Assembly: GCA_023442525.1 (NCBI GenBank)
Contig: JAEZZA010000011.1
Coordinates: 1-64,000 of the forward strand
Direction of reading: 5' to 3'
From: Bacteroidota bacterium
GTDB taxonomy: Bacteria; Bacteroidota; Bacteroidia; Bacteroidales; UBA10428
Length of the DNA stretch: 64,000 nt
Within the stretch, counting starts at the first letter, position 1. Each line of letters opens with the position of its first letter. This document shows positions 50,355 to 58,818 of this stretch, in pieces. The translations under genes and the position numbers were made by a program. The notes under the pieces are model-generated. The model ran no database searches. It saw only the letters and a list, made by a program, of their open reading frames with translations, and was not told the DNA's origin.

Positions 50355-50963
50355 GAGGCTGCCGTAGCGCAATACATCGAGTATCGCCAGATAAGTATTA
50401 TCTGCAATCGATTTAAGCTGCTCCTTCTTCATCCAGCGTATTTCTGTAATATCTTCTTCTATTTCGGGAACAGGCTCATCTTTATCAATGCTGAGCATTT
50501 CAAACCATGATGTCTTTTTAAGAACCGGCGTTGAGTCAATGTAATACGTATGGTAGGTGGAAATCATCGGAGCTGTAATCGAAATGTCCGATAAGCCGGT
50601 TTCTTCGGTAACCTCTCTGATAGCAGCTTCTTCAATGGTTTCGTTTTTGTTTACCTTGCCTTTTGGAAGGTCCCATTTACCCCGGCGTTTCATCACCAGA
50701 TACTGTCCCTCCTTGTTTTTGATGACGCCTCCGGCAGCATATACCATTCGAAAGCACGATTTGAACCTTTCGCGAAGCTGATCCAGATTATGGTGATAGA
50801 TATACAGGGTATCAATTGACTTTATATCAGAGTAAATGGATAACATATCCTTTAGCTCGTGAACATTCCGGTATTTGTAAAACAGTCCGTATCTCATCTG
50901 AAAGTTTCTGATGAAGTCATCGGTAAGGATTACAGTCCGTTCGTTAAAAAAAACTTTATACAT
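50349..50963 (-). CDS. NUDIX hydrolase
   Basis: This soluble 204-residue pyrophosphohydrolase has a Nudix box intact as GKVNKNETIEEAAIREVTEETGL (G-x5-E-x7-R-E-x2-E-E-x-G). Before it, AAGGVIKNKEGQYLVMKRRGKWDLP shows the family's start; a 75-residue N-terminal segment of unknown role precedes that. Substrate unknown, probably a nucleotide derivative. Its start codon is only 7 bases from that of divergent pyrE, and its 3' end overlaps the thioredoxin-like gene. Confidence 0.92.
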   Translation of the reverse strand: MYKVFFNERTVILTDDFIRNFQMRYGLFYKYRNVHELKDMLSIYSDIKSIDTLYIYHHNLDQLRERFKSCFRMVYAAGGVIKNKEGQYLVMKRRGKWDLPKGKVNKNETIEEAAIREVTEETGLSDISITAPMISTYHTYYIDSTPVLKKTSWFEMLSIDKDEPVPEIEEDITEIRWMKKEQLKSIADNTYLAILDVLRYGSLL

Positions 50964-50970
50964 TTACTAA

Positions 50971-51603
50971 ATGAAAAATACTGAAAAAACAATAGCCGGG
51001 CTCCTGCTGCAATGTCAGGCTATAAAACTTAATCCCGACAAACCTTTTCAATGGGCATCGGGCTGGAATTCTCCGATATATTGCGACAATCGCAAGACGC
51101 TGGCTTATCCTGACATTCGTGATGCCATCAAAGTTAGTTTCGTATCCATTATAAAAGAAAAATATTTATCAACACAGGCCATCGCCGGAGTTGCCACCGG
51201 GGCCATTGCTCACGGGGCACTTGTTGCCGACATGCTTGGGCTGCCTTTCATGTACGTAAGGTCCGAAGCAAAAAGTCACGGATTGGAGAATTTAATAGAA
51301 GGCGATCCACAAAAGGGGCAGAAAGTTGTTGTTATTGAAGATCTGGTATCAACCGGCGGGAGCAGCCTCAAAACAGTTAATGCCCTGAGGGAAAAAGGTT
51401 GCGAAGTTCTAGGTATGCTGGCTATTTTTACTTACGGCTTTCCCAGGGCTGTGGAAGGTTTCAGGCAGGCAGGTTGTGAACTGCATACATTGAGCAATTA
51501 TGAAGTTCTTGTGCAACTGGCCCTGGAAACCGGATATATACCGGCCGCCCGGTCCGAAACATTGAAAGAGTGGAGAAAGTCACCGGAAACCTGGAAAAAA
51601 TAA
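50971..51603 (+). CDS. pyrE: orotate phosphoribosyltransferase
   Basis: PyrE makes OMP from orotate and PRPP in pyrimidine synthesis. The 210-residue product has FQWASGWNSPIYCDNRKTL, a catalytic-loop Lys in YVRSEAKSHGLENLIEG, and the PRPP-binding VVVIEDLVSTGGSSLK. The start lies 7 bases from the divergent NUDIX start, so its promoter must lie in that gene; TACATTTA at 50959-50966 is too close for use unless the transcript is leaderless. The SRPBCC gene follows after 5 bases. Confidence 0.96.
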   Translation: MKNTEKTIAGLLLQCQAIKLNPDKPFQWASGWNSPIYCDNRKTLAYPDIRDAIKVSFVSIIKEKYLSTQAIAGVATGAIAHGALVADMLGLPFMYVRSEAKSHGLENLIEGDPQKGQKVVVIEDLVSTGGSSLKTVNALREKGCEVLGMLAIFTYGFPRAVEGFRQAGCELHTLSNYEVLVQLALETGYIPAARSETLKEWRKSPETWKK

Positions 51604-51608
51604 CTATT

Positions 51609-52028
51609 ATGTTAAAACTGAACAGCAGAAGCGGAATCGCAAAAGGAAGTCAGCATAAGGTTTTCAATTTCCTGTCGGATTTCCGGAATTTTATGCACTT
51701 GTTTCCCGAAGATAAAATTGATGATATTGAAGTTACTGAAAATACACTCCGGTTTACATTGCCGGCCCTGGGCCAGGTAGGGCTGAAAATTGGCGAGAAA
51801 GTACCTTATGACAGGTTGGTTATTGAGGCTATGGAAGATACTTCGGCCGACTTTACCTTCAGAATTTATATCAGTGAAAACGATGCGGAAACCTCGACGG
51901 TATCACTCGATCTTGACGCCAATCTGAATATGTTTGTGGAGATGATGGCAAAGACCCCTCTTCAGCAATTTCTGAACCTGATGATTGAAAAAGTAGAAAC
52001 CATCGACTTCAACGCACCGGTTCAGTAA
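51609..52028 (+). CDS. SRPBCC (START-like) family protein
   Basis: This small soluble protein of 139 residues has a START/polyketide-cyclase-like fold: NSRSGIAKGSQHKVFNFLSD (family start), TLRFTLPALGQVGLKIGEKV, then DLDANLNMFVEMMAKTPLQQ and a C-terminal helix. I chose the ATG at 51609, because an upstream start would overlap pyrE with an unusual extension. It lies 5 bases behind pyrE; orthologues with the same neighbour are common in Bacteroidota. Ligand and function are unknown. Convergent with birA. Confidence 0.82.
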   Translation: MLKLNSRSGIAKGSQHKVFNFLSDFRNFMHLFPEDKIDDIEVTENTLRFTLPALGQVGLKIGEKVPYDRLVIEAMEDTSADFTFRIYISENDAETSTVSLDLDANLNMFVEMMAKTPLQQFLNLMIEKVETIDFNAPVQ

Positions 52029-52052
52029 ACCCGGCCTGCAGAATGCATGAGG

Positions 52053-52820
52053 TTATTGAAACTGAATTTCTTTAAAAGCATAATTCCTTCCGGAGCCATC
52101 GGGTTTCTCAACTATCAGTTCGCCTGTATCTGCAACATCATTAATTCTGCCCTCAAAGGTTCCGTTATCATCTCTGTATCGGGCCCACTGATTTAATCGA
52201 TAAAGCCGGTTGAGATAGGCCGTCCGGATTTCGGCAAGATTTCCGCAATATAAAGGTTCCAGCGCTTTCCTCATATTACCCATAATGGTATAGAACAGTT
52301 GATCGAGATCATAAGTGGTTCCGGTTACCATTCCAATCGAAACCGCGTCCGCAAGATCGTCGGGGAAGGTTAACTGGTTCACGTTGAGTCCTATCCCGGT
52401 AACAGATGCATGGATATAATCCTTCATTATCATGTTTTCAATCAGGATTCCACCGACTTTTTTGCCTTTCAGTAATATATCATTGGGCCATTTCACCAGT
52501 GCCCCGTCCGAAATATGCTCGATTGTCATACAAATAGCGTTGGAAACACTCATAGAAAGGTAAAACTGTTTTTCTGCCGGAAGAAACACAGGCTTTAGAA
52601 TAAGGCTGAAAAGCAAGTTCTCTCCCTTATTGCTGTACCAGGAATTTCCGGACTGACCTTTTCCACCGGTCTGATAACCTGCCAAAATAACAGTACCTTC
52701 AACAGGATCATCAGTTTTCAGTAGATTCATGGCATAAATATTTGTTGAATCAACTGACTCAAGCCTGATAAGGGGTTTACCCATTTCAGGCGGTCTTGTT
52801 AATGTATTCCTGATGGTCAT
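52053..52820 (-). CDS. birA: biotin--[acetyl-CoA carboxylase] ligase
   Basis: BirA activates biotin to biotinyl-AMP and attaches it to carboxylase carrier proteins. The 255-residue product has VDSTNIYAMNLL, GTVILAGYQTGGKGQSGNSW (a G-R-G-R-x-G variant, here G-K-G-Q-S-G), LVKWPNDILLKGKKVGGILIE, and TGIGLNVNQ. It has no N-terminal helix-turn-helix, so it is monofunctional and not a repressor. A possible later start is the Met at residue 13. It is divergent from rsfS and convergent with the SRPBCC gene. Confidence 0.94.
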   Translation of the reverse strand: MTIRNTLTRPPEMGKPLIRLESVDSTNIYAMNLLKTDDPVEGTVILAGYQTGGKGQSGNSWYSNKGENLLFSLILKPVFLPAEKQFYLSMSVSNAICMTIEHISDGALVKWPNDILLKGKKVGGILIENMIMKDYIHASVTGIGLNVNQLTFPDDLADAVSIGMVTGTTYDLDQLFYTIMGNMRKALEPLYCGNLAEIRTAYLNRLYRLNQWARYRDDNGTFEGRINDVADTGELIVEKPDGSGRNYAFKEIQFQ

Positions 52821-52942
52821 TGGTATATTCTCTTAATTTTGGTACTGAAATTGATATTAAAATTACAGTATAACAGGTGAATTGAAACCATGGTTCTTAA
52901 AATAGTGTTTCAGACAGTTCATAGTACCACGATTTAATTCAT

Positions 52943-52950
52943 TATTTTTG
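52943..52950 (+). promoter_or_regulatory. -7 element of rsfS-ftsH-cdsA
   Basis: TATTTTTG is a perfect TAnnTTTG match ending 23 nt before the rsfS start. A -33 TTTG is not obvious. Confidence 0.5.
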
Positions 52951-52973
52951 TAAACTAAAACAATGCATTAAGA

Positions 52974-53321
52974 TTGGCAAATAGATTAATAGACTTCATA
53001 ATCGAAAGTTTACTTGAGAAGAAAGGAAGAGAAGTTCTTAACATTGATTTGACAAAGCTGGATTATGCAGCATGTGACAATTTCATTATCTGTCATGGCG
53101 ATTCGGTAACCCAGGTGAGGGCTTTGGCCGATTCAGTTGAGGAGAAAGTTGACAAGGAGCTGAAGCTCAGGGTTAATCATAGGGAAGGAATGGAGAACGC
53201 GCAATGGATACTTCTGGATTATGGTAATGCAGTTGTTCATATTTTTTTGAAAGAAGCCCGTGATTATTACAGACTTGAAGATTTGTGGGGCGACGCTGAT
53301 ATTAGCATGATCCGGGATTAA
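52974..53321 (+). CDS. rsfS: ribosome silencing factor RsfS
   Basis: RsfS binds uL14 and blocks subunit joining under starvation. The 115-residue product has FIIESLLEKKGREVLNIDL, YAACDNFIICHGDSVTQVRALAD and WILLDYGNAVVHIFLKEARDYYRLEDLW, all family hallmarks. The start is TTG at 52974. The ATG 11 bases upstream is out of frame and runs into a stop after one codon, and no in-frame ATG exists before the conserved region. ftsH follows after 17 bases, a common Bacteroidota order. Confidence 0.94.
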   Translation: MANRLIDFIIESLLEKKGREVLNIDLTKLDYAACDNFIICHGDSVTQVRALADSVEEKVDKELKLRVNHREGMENAQWILLDYGNAVVHIFLKEARDYYRLEDLWGDADISMIRD

Positions 53322-53338
53322 CTATAGAAGATTACAGC

Positions 53339-55381
53339 ATGGAAGACAAGAAAAATTCAAAACAAAAAGAAGAAGAAAAGAATAATAATGGCGGATCGAA
53401 GCAAACGGGCAATGGTACGGGAAATAAAAAACCCCGGTTTAATGCCATGTGGATATATGCCCTGATTGGTGTTTCCATTATTCTCATATATCTTTTTGAT
53501 TCGGGACAGGGACCTGTTCCTGTTAACTGGAAATTTTTCCAGGACGAGTTGCTTTTAAAGGGTGAAGTGGAAAAGATAGTGGTTATAAATGAACAATACG
53601 CCCAGATATATATAAAGGAAGAGAAACTTAACCAACCCAAACATCAGAAGAATGTGGGAAAGGGTCTCAACGCATTGACCAAGGCTGGCCCGCATTACAC
53701 GATGACAATAGGTTCGGTCGACCGATTTGCCGAGGAACTCGATCAGGCGCAAGCCGATTTGCCCGAAAAGATATATCCCGAATATGAAAGGAAGAGAACA
53801 TTCGGCGATACCCTTTACGTGCTTCTGCCATTGATTTTGCTCGTTGTGCTTTATCTGGTTATTTTCCGCCGGATGAGTGGAGGTGGAGGCGGTGCGGGTG
53901 GTACCAATATCTTTAACGTCGGTAAGTCAAAAGCCAGGATTTTTGATAAGGACGAAAACATTCGTATCGACTTTAAGGATGTTGCCGGTCTTGAAGAAGC
54001 CAAAATGGAAGTTAAGGAGATCGTGGACTTCCTTAAAAAGCCCAAGAAATACACTGACCTTGGAGGTAAAATACCTAAAGGTGCATTACTGGTGGGCCCT
54101 CCGGGAACCGGAAAGACATTGCTGGCCAAAGCAGTAGCAGGAGAGGCTCATGTTCCATTCTTTTCGCTCTCAGGATCCGATTTTGTAGAAATGTTCGTCG
54201 GTGTCGGTGCTTCCCGGGTAAGAGATCTGTTCAAGCAGGCTAAGGAAAAAGCACCCTGTATAGTGTTTATAGATGAAATTGATGCAATCGGTCGTGCGCG
54301 AGGCCGAAATCCTAATATCGGTGCCAACGACGAGCGTGAAAATACGCTTAACCAGTTACTCACCGAAATGGACGGATTTGCCTCAAATGCAGGGGTCATT
54401 ATTTTGGCGGCTACTAACCGGGCTGATATTCTCGATAAAGCGTTGCTCAGGGCCGGCCGGTTTGACAGGCAGATTTATGTTGAATTACCCGACCTGAACG
54501 AGCGTAATGAGATTTTCAAAGTGCATCTTCGTCCGATTAAGGTTGATAAAGACCTTGATGTGGATTTTCTTGCCAGACAGACGCCCGGATTTTCGGGTGC
54601 CGACATAGCCAACGTGTGTAATGAGGCAGCACTGATCGCAGCACGCAAGAATAAGAAAACCGTGCAGCGTCAGGATTTCCTCGATGCAGTTGACCGGATC
54701 GTGGGAGGTCTTGAGAAAAAAAACAAGATCATTACCGTGGAAGAAAAGAAAACCATAGCTTATCACGAAGCCGGTCATGCCACTGTAAGTTGGATGCTTG
54801 AACATGCAAGTCCCCTTGTTAAAGTTACCATTATTCCCCGTGGCAAGTCATTGGGTGCAGCCTGGTATCTTCCCGAAGAAAGGCAAATCACCACCCGTGA
54901 TCAGTTGCTCGAAGAAATGACAGCTACATTGGGCGGCAGAGCCGCTGAATACATTATTTTCGGCAAGGTATCCACCGGCGCTCTGAACGATCTGGAGAGG
55001 GTCACCAAACAAGCCTACGCCATGGTTACCTATTTCGGACTTAGCGAGAAAGTCGGCAATTTAAGCTATTATGACTCTTCGGGACAAAGCGACTATTTCT
55101 TTCAACGGCCATACAGCGACAGTACTGCCGAATTAATCGATTCGGAAGTTAAATCCATCGTCGATGAGCAGTATACCAGGGCCATTGATATTCTGAATGA
55201 ACATAAGGATGGTTTGGTTCAGCTTGCCGAACAATTACTCGAGAAGGAAGTAATCTTTACTGAAGACCTTGAGAAAATCTTCGGAAAGCGGAAAAAAACC
55301 ACACATGATCTTGTAGAGCCTAAAGATCAGCCGGCAACCGTTCCGGAAAATGGCGAAGAAATTCAAAACGAACAGATTTGA
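53339..55381 (+). CDS. ftsH: ATP-dependent zinc metalloprotease FtsH
   Basis: This inner-membrane AAA+ protease has 680 residues. It has a charged, low-complexity N-terminal tail, a helix at about 37-55, a periplasmic region, a second helix at about 160-178 (LPLILLVVLYLVIF), AAA+ with Walker A GPPGTGKT at 253-260, Walker B IVFIDEIDAIG, the second region of homology (ATNRADILDKALLRAGRFDR), and the zinc protease site HEAGH at 476-480. The cytoplasmic tail is acidic. Cotranscribed with rsfS and cdsA; cdsA starts inside the ftsH stop codon. Confidence 0.97.
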   Translation: MEDKKNSKQKEEEKNNNGGSKQTGNGTGNKKPRFNAMWIYALIGVSIILIYLFDSGQGPVPVNWKFFQDELLLKGEVEKIVVINEQYAQIYIKEEKLNQPKHQKNVGKGLNALTKAGPHYTMTIGSVDRFAEELDQAQADLPEKIYPEYERKRTFGDTLYVLLPLILLVVLYLVIFRRMSGGGGGAGGTNIFNVGKSKARIFDKDENIRIDFKDVAGLEEAKMEVKEIVDFLKKPKKYTDLGGKIPKGALLVGPPGTGKTLLAKAVAGEAHVPFFSLSGSDFVEMFVGVGASRVRDLFKQAKEKAPCIVFIDEIDAIGRARGRNPNIGANDERENTLNQLLTEMDGFASNAGVIILAATNRADILDKALLRAGRFDRQIYVELPDLNERNEIFKVHLRPIKVDKDLDVDFLARQTPGFSGADIANVCNEAALIAARKNKKTVQRQDFLDAVDRIVGGLEKKNKIITVEEKKTIAYHEAGHATVSWMLEHASPLVKVTIIPRGKSLGAAWYLPEERQITTRDQLLEEMTATLGGRAAEYIIFGKVSTGALNDLERVTKQAYAMVTYFGLSEKVGNLSYYDSSGQSDYFFQRPYSDSTAELIDSEVKSIVDEQYTRAIDILNEHKDGLVQLAEQLLEKEVIFTEDLEKIFGKRKKTTHDLVEPKDQPATVPENGEEIQNEQI

Positions 55382-56202
55382 AAAACCTGATTCAACGGAC
55401 AATTTCCGGAGTTATCTATCTGATCGTAGTTATAGGTGCCTTATTCCTCGGTGAATACTCCTATGGCGCACTCTTTCTTGTAATAAGCATTCTGGCCTTA
55501 ATTGAATTCTATAATATCAACGGGTATTCCGAATTCGACTATACCGCTGTAACAGGTATCCTGGCCGGAATACTTGTTTTTATCCTCAGTTACCTTTGTT
55601 ATTCAGGTATTATACAAACCGGATACCTGTGGCTGACAGGCCTGGTGCCCATCGTCTTTGTAATTTCAGGATTATATGCAAAGGGTAATCCACTTAGAGG
55701 AATACGGTTGCAATTCTTTGGTTTTCTTTATATTACTTTGCCACTTTCGGCTACAAACCTGCTTGCTTTCCCCGATGAGAATGCAGGGTTTTACACACAT
55801 AAGATTCTTCTGGGCTTGTTGATACTGATATGGATAAACGATACCGGCGCCTATGTTACGGGTATGCTGTTTGGTAAACGTCGGCTTTTTCCTTCGGTTT
55901 CACCTAAAAAATCATGGGAAGGATTTGCCGGGGGAACAGCATTTACTCTTGCAGCAGCCTTTATCATGACACGGCTCATGGGCATTCTGAATCAGGATGT
56001 ATGGCTGGTGCTGGCTGTTATTGTCAGCATCTTCGGTGTATATGGCGATCTGTTCGAATCGCTCATAAAAAGAAATGCCGACATGAAAGATTCCGGAACG
56101 TTGATCCCCGGTCATGGTGGTGTACTCGACCGGTTCGACTCGATGCTTCTGGTTGTCCCTGCCGCATTGATTTATCTCAACCTCCGGCCATTACTTTTTT
56201 AA
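55378..56202 (+). CDS. cdsA: phosphatidate cytidylyltransferase
   Basis: CdsA makes CDP-diacylglycerol, the precursor of phospholipids. The 274-residue product has about eight membrane helices and the family signature near the C-terminus: SPKKSWEGFAGG, then GDLFESLIKRNADMKDSGTLIPGHGGVLDRFDS. The start is TTG (55378-55380), overlapping the ftsH stop (TTGA), so it depends on coupling with ftsH. No ATG or GTG precedes the first helix. The gene ends before a convergent hairpin. Confidence 0.95.
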   Translation: MKNLIQRTISGVIYLIVVIGALFLGEYSYGALFLVISILALIEFYNINGYSEFDYTAVTGILAGILVFILSYLCYSGIIQTGYLWLTGLVPIVFVISGLYAKGNPLRGIRLQFFGFLYITLPLSATNLLAFPDENAGFYTHKILLGLLILIWINDTGAYVTGMLFGKRRLFPSVSPKKSWEGFAGGTAFTLAAAFIMTRLMGILNQDVWLVLAVIVSIFGVYGDLFESLIKRNADMKDSGTLIPGHGGVLDRFDSMLLVVPAALIYLNLRPLLF

Positions 56203-56221
56203 TCTCAAACCCGAAAATAAA

Positions 56222-56244
56222 ACTGCGCCAGGTTGTGGCGCAGT
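56222..56244. terminator. hairpin between cdsA and the NagB-like gene
   Basis: ACTGCGCCA (56222-56230), loop GGTTG, TGGCGCAGT (56236-56244): a perfect 9-bp GC-rich stem in a convergent spacer. The T-tract is weak on both strands (GTTCATTAATTT on plus; TTTTATTTT on minus). Confidence 0.65.
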
Positions 56245-56263
56245 GTTCATTAATTTAAAGAGA

Positions 56264-58654
56264 TTATTCCGCTTCGAGTAATCCTTTTGCTTTAAGCAAA
56301 CTCCTCACGGGTACCAGGTATTCCGAAAATTCCTTGTAGGTCATATCTTTCAGGTAAATGGCCCCGTAACTGCGGCGCATCATGGGACTTGTACTTTCAT
56401 AAAAATAGTCATGACCCATAAGATCCACCAGCTTATTGAATTGTCCTACCCAGATTTTCTGTGCCAGTTCACTGAAAGTGCCATCCAGCTCAAAACTTGG
56501 AAATGAAGCCGACTTCTGACTCAGGAAGCAACTGTTGAACATATTGTGAAGCACGGCAAATGAATTCAGAGATACAGGTACAATTTTGTTCACTTCGTAA
56601 ATCTGGTAACGCGACCATATATTACGGTATCCCCAAATATGCAAATCGAGCTTCTGATGCTCCGCTGCGTACTTGTCGATAGCATCGGCCAGAGCAATGA
56701 GTGTTTTGTAATGCGTATCGGGTCCGCTTCCCTCCGGATCAAGTGCCAGGGTAATAATAGTAGGCTTGATCTTTTCCAGAAGATTAACAATGGGTTGAAC
56801 ATCCTCTTCGTTGGGATATTCAGGGAAAATATTGGCAGAATAGAACGGCAAACGCAGGTGTGTAACCTTATCCATATCAATACCGAAATAAGCCCAAACC
56901 AGCTCAGCTTCATATTCCCTTAGCCAGCCTTTTATCAGATGGAAAATTGAAGGTTCGGTCCTGCCCGGTTCAATTACTTTAAGTTGTTCAATGAGGTTGC
57001 CTGCATACTCGGCAACTTTTGACAGATCCTTGGTTTTCAAATGATTCAGAAATAACCGTGCAAGTCTCCTGCTAAGATGGTATTTCTGCAGATCCCTTTC
57101 CTGTGAGGCAATGCCGTTGAGGTACCCTGTAATGTCATCCTGGGCATTATTATAATCGGCCAGGTTTTTTATATCCTCTGCGCTGAAGTTTCCGTCACAT
57201 AGTAAGAGGTGCCGCAGATCTTCGAGGCACTCGGTTACATACTGGTTTGTAACAGCGGTAAAGCCGCTGGTGCAGTAAACAAAATAATTCTCATTGCTCG
57301 GCGACCGGACTAAATGGTGAAGCAGCGGGAAATAGGCCAGCTCAATATCGTCATGATGCGGTGCAGTGTGAAGTATCCGCTGGTTATCCGGAACCTTCAG
57401 ACCATGCTGAATTTTCTCGGTGAGTGAACGAATGATATCGCTACTGAGAATATCGAACGACTTGCCGGTAATTTCCGAAGCTATCCGCCATTCAGGTATC
57501 TTTTCGGAGTATTTGCTGAAATCGCTGCGGGAAGCTTCAACAAGTGAAAGATTGCTCCTCTCGGCGCCCTCGAGGATAAGCTTTTCGGGGAACCAGGCAA
57601 CAAGCTTCTTTTCCTTATGAAGTTGCTTGATATTATCCTCACTCAGGTGAAGCAATGAGGAAGCGCTTCGGGTAATAAAGAAACGGGCTGCACGGAGTTT
57701 TTGCAGACTGGTTGCCGGATAAGTTATTGATGGTTCATATTCCACGGCATTTCGGACCTGTTCCGATTTCGACTGACCTGCGGCAATAATAACCGCTACT
57801 GTATCGGGGTTCTGTGTGATGGTGTGCAGGCCTATTGTAATAACGGCCTTTTTCCGCACTACTTCAATACCACCCAGGTCAGATGCAGCTGCGGCCTGCG
57901 TTTCATAGTTTATATTGGTAAGCCGTGTATGTGAATGGTGGGCCGATCCTTTCACGTTAAAAGCAACATGGCCGTCGGGACCTATGCCCCCAAGGAAGAA
58001 TCCGATACCGCCCATTCCCTGTATTTCATCCTCATAATCCTGGCAGAATTGGTCGAAAAGCTTGATGGTCTTTTGTCTTAAAAGGTCACGCTCGCTTTTG
58101 GGTTTTTGTATTCTAAGACTCAGATCAATGACACCGTCGGGGAATACTTCATCCACATTATGCACGTTGTGAAGTTCTTTCCTGTATTTGGCGGGAATAT
58201 CGAATGCATTGATCAGATGTACTTTTTTGGGATCAAGACCGAAACCCTCAATATAAAAGTTCTTCACGAAATATGTAAAAGATCTTTCGTGTTCGGGCTT
58301 AATGGGGAAAAACTCATCAAGCTGGAAAAAATGAAGAGAATCCATCCTGGGACGCTGAGTCTTTTCAAGGCCTATCCTGGCCAGGATACCCGATGATAAT
58401 TCTTTGTCCCAGTTAGCCAGGTAAAACTGAACCCATTTAATGAAAAATTCAGGGGTTTTACCGGTTGGTAAAGCAATTACTCCGCCTGGATTCAAACTAA
58501 CCCATTCCAGAAATCTTAATGCTGAGAGCTGACCGAGTTCGACATAGTTTTCAACAATAATGGTCGGAATCTTCCTGTATGAGCTACTTAATTCAAAATC
58601 TTTGTGAATACTCTTAAAGTACTCTTCAACCTTACTTGATGGATTATATTGCAT
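56264..58654 (-). CDS. large NagB-like / PIG-L-like fusion protein
   Basis: The 796-residue protein joins two modules. Residues about 30-340 resemble glucosamine-6-phosphate deaminase (NagB): LPTGKTP at 63-69, FQLDEF at 110-115 (Asp113), GGIGPDGHVAFN at 222-233 (Asp227, His229). Residues about 425-796 resemble PIG-L/LmbE zinc deacetylases, with HTAPHHDDIEL around His433/434 and Asp435/436. In E. coli NagB, Glu148 follows the H-I-A-F-N block; here Val234 is at that place. The pair NagB plus deacetylase suggests turnover of N-acetylglucosamine derivatives. Similar long NagB proteins occur in Bacteroidota, usually shorter (about 660 residues). Monocistronic. Confidence 0.87.
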   Translation of the reverse strand: MQYNPSSKVEEYFKSIHKDFELSSSYRKIPTIIVENYVELGQLSALRFLEWVSLNPGGVIALPTGKTPEFFIKWVQFYLANWDKELSSGILARIGLEKTQRPRMDSLHFFQLDEFFPIKPEHERSFTYFVKNFYIEGFGLDPKKVHLINAFDIPAKYRKELHNVHNVDEVFPDGVIDLSLRIQKPKSERDLLRQKTIKLFDQFCQDYEDEIQGMGGIGFFLGGIGPDGHVAFNVKGSAHHSHTRLTNINYETQAAAASDLGGIEVVRKKAVITIGLHTITQNPDTVAVIIAAGQSKSEQVRNAVEYEPSITYPATSLQKLRAARFFITRSASSLLHLSEDNIKQLHKEKKLVAWFPEKLILEGAERSNLSLVEASRSDFSKYSEKIPEWRIASEITGKSFDILSSDIIRSLTEKIQHGLKVPDNQRILHTAPHHDDIELAYFPLLHHLVRSPSNENYFVYCTSGFTAVTNQYVTECLEDLRHLLLCDGNFSAEDIKNLADYNNAQDDITGYLNGIASQERDLQKYHLSRRLARLFLNHLKTKDLSKVAEYAGNLIEQLKVIEPGRTEPSIFHLIKGWLREYEAELVWAYFGIDMDKVTHLRLPFYSANIFPEYPNEEDVQPIVNLLEKIKPTIITLALDPEGSGPDTHYKTLIALADAIDKYAAEHQKLDLHIWGYRNIWSRYQIYEVNKIVPVSLNSFAVLHNMFNSCFLSQKSASFPSFELDGTFSELAQKIWVGQFNKLVDLMGHDYFYESTSPMMRRSYGAIYLKDMTYKEFSEYLVPVRSLLKAKGLLEAE

Positions 58655-58818
58655 ACGATTAATGAAATTGTAGATTTCGGAATCAGCCTATAAAATTATT
58701 ACATTCTGCCATATAATTAAACATTGTTCGCTGATTACTTCTATACAAGCGGTTACCTGCCAAAGGTCATTTTTTTTGATTCGGGTTTTGCCATAACTTC
58801 GGCGAATTAACTACATAT

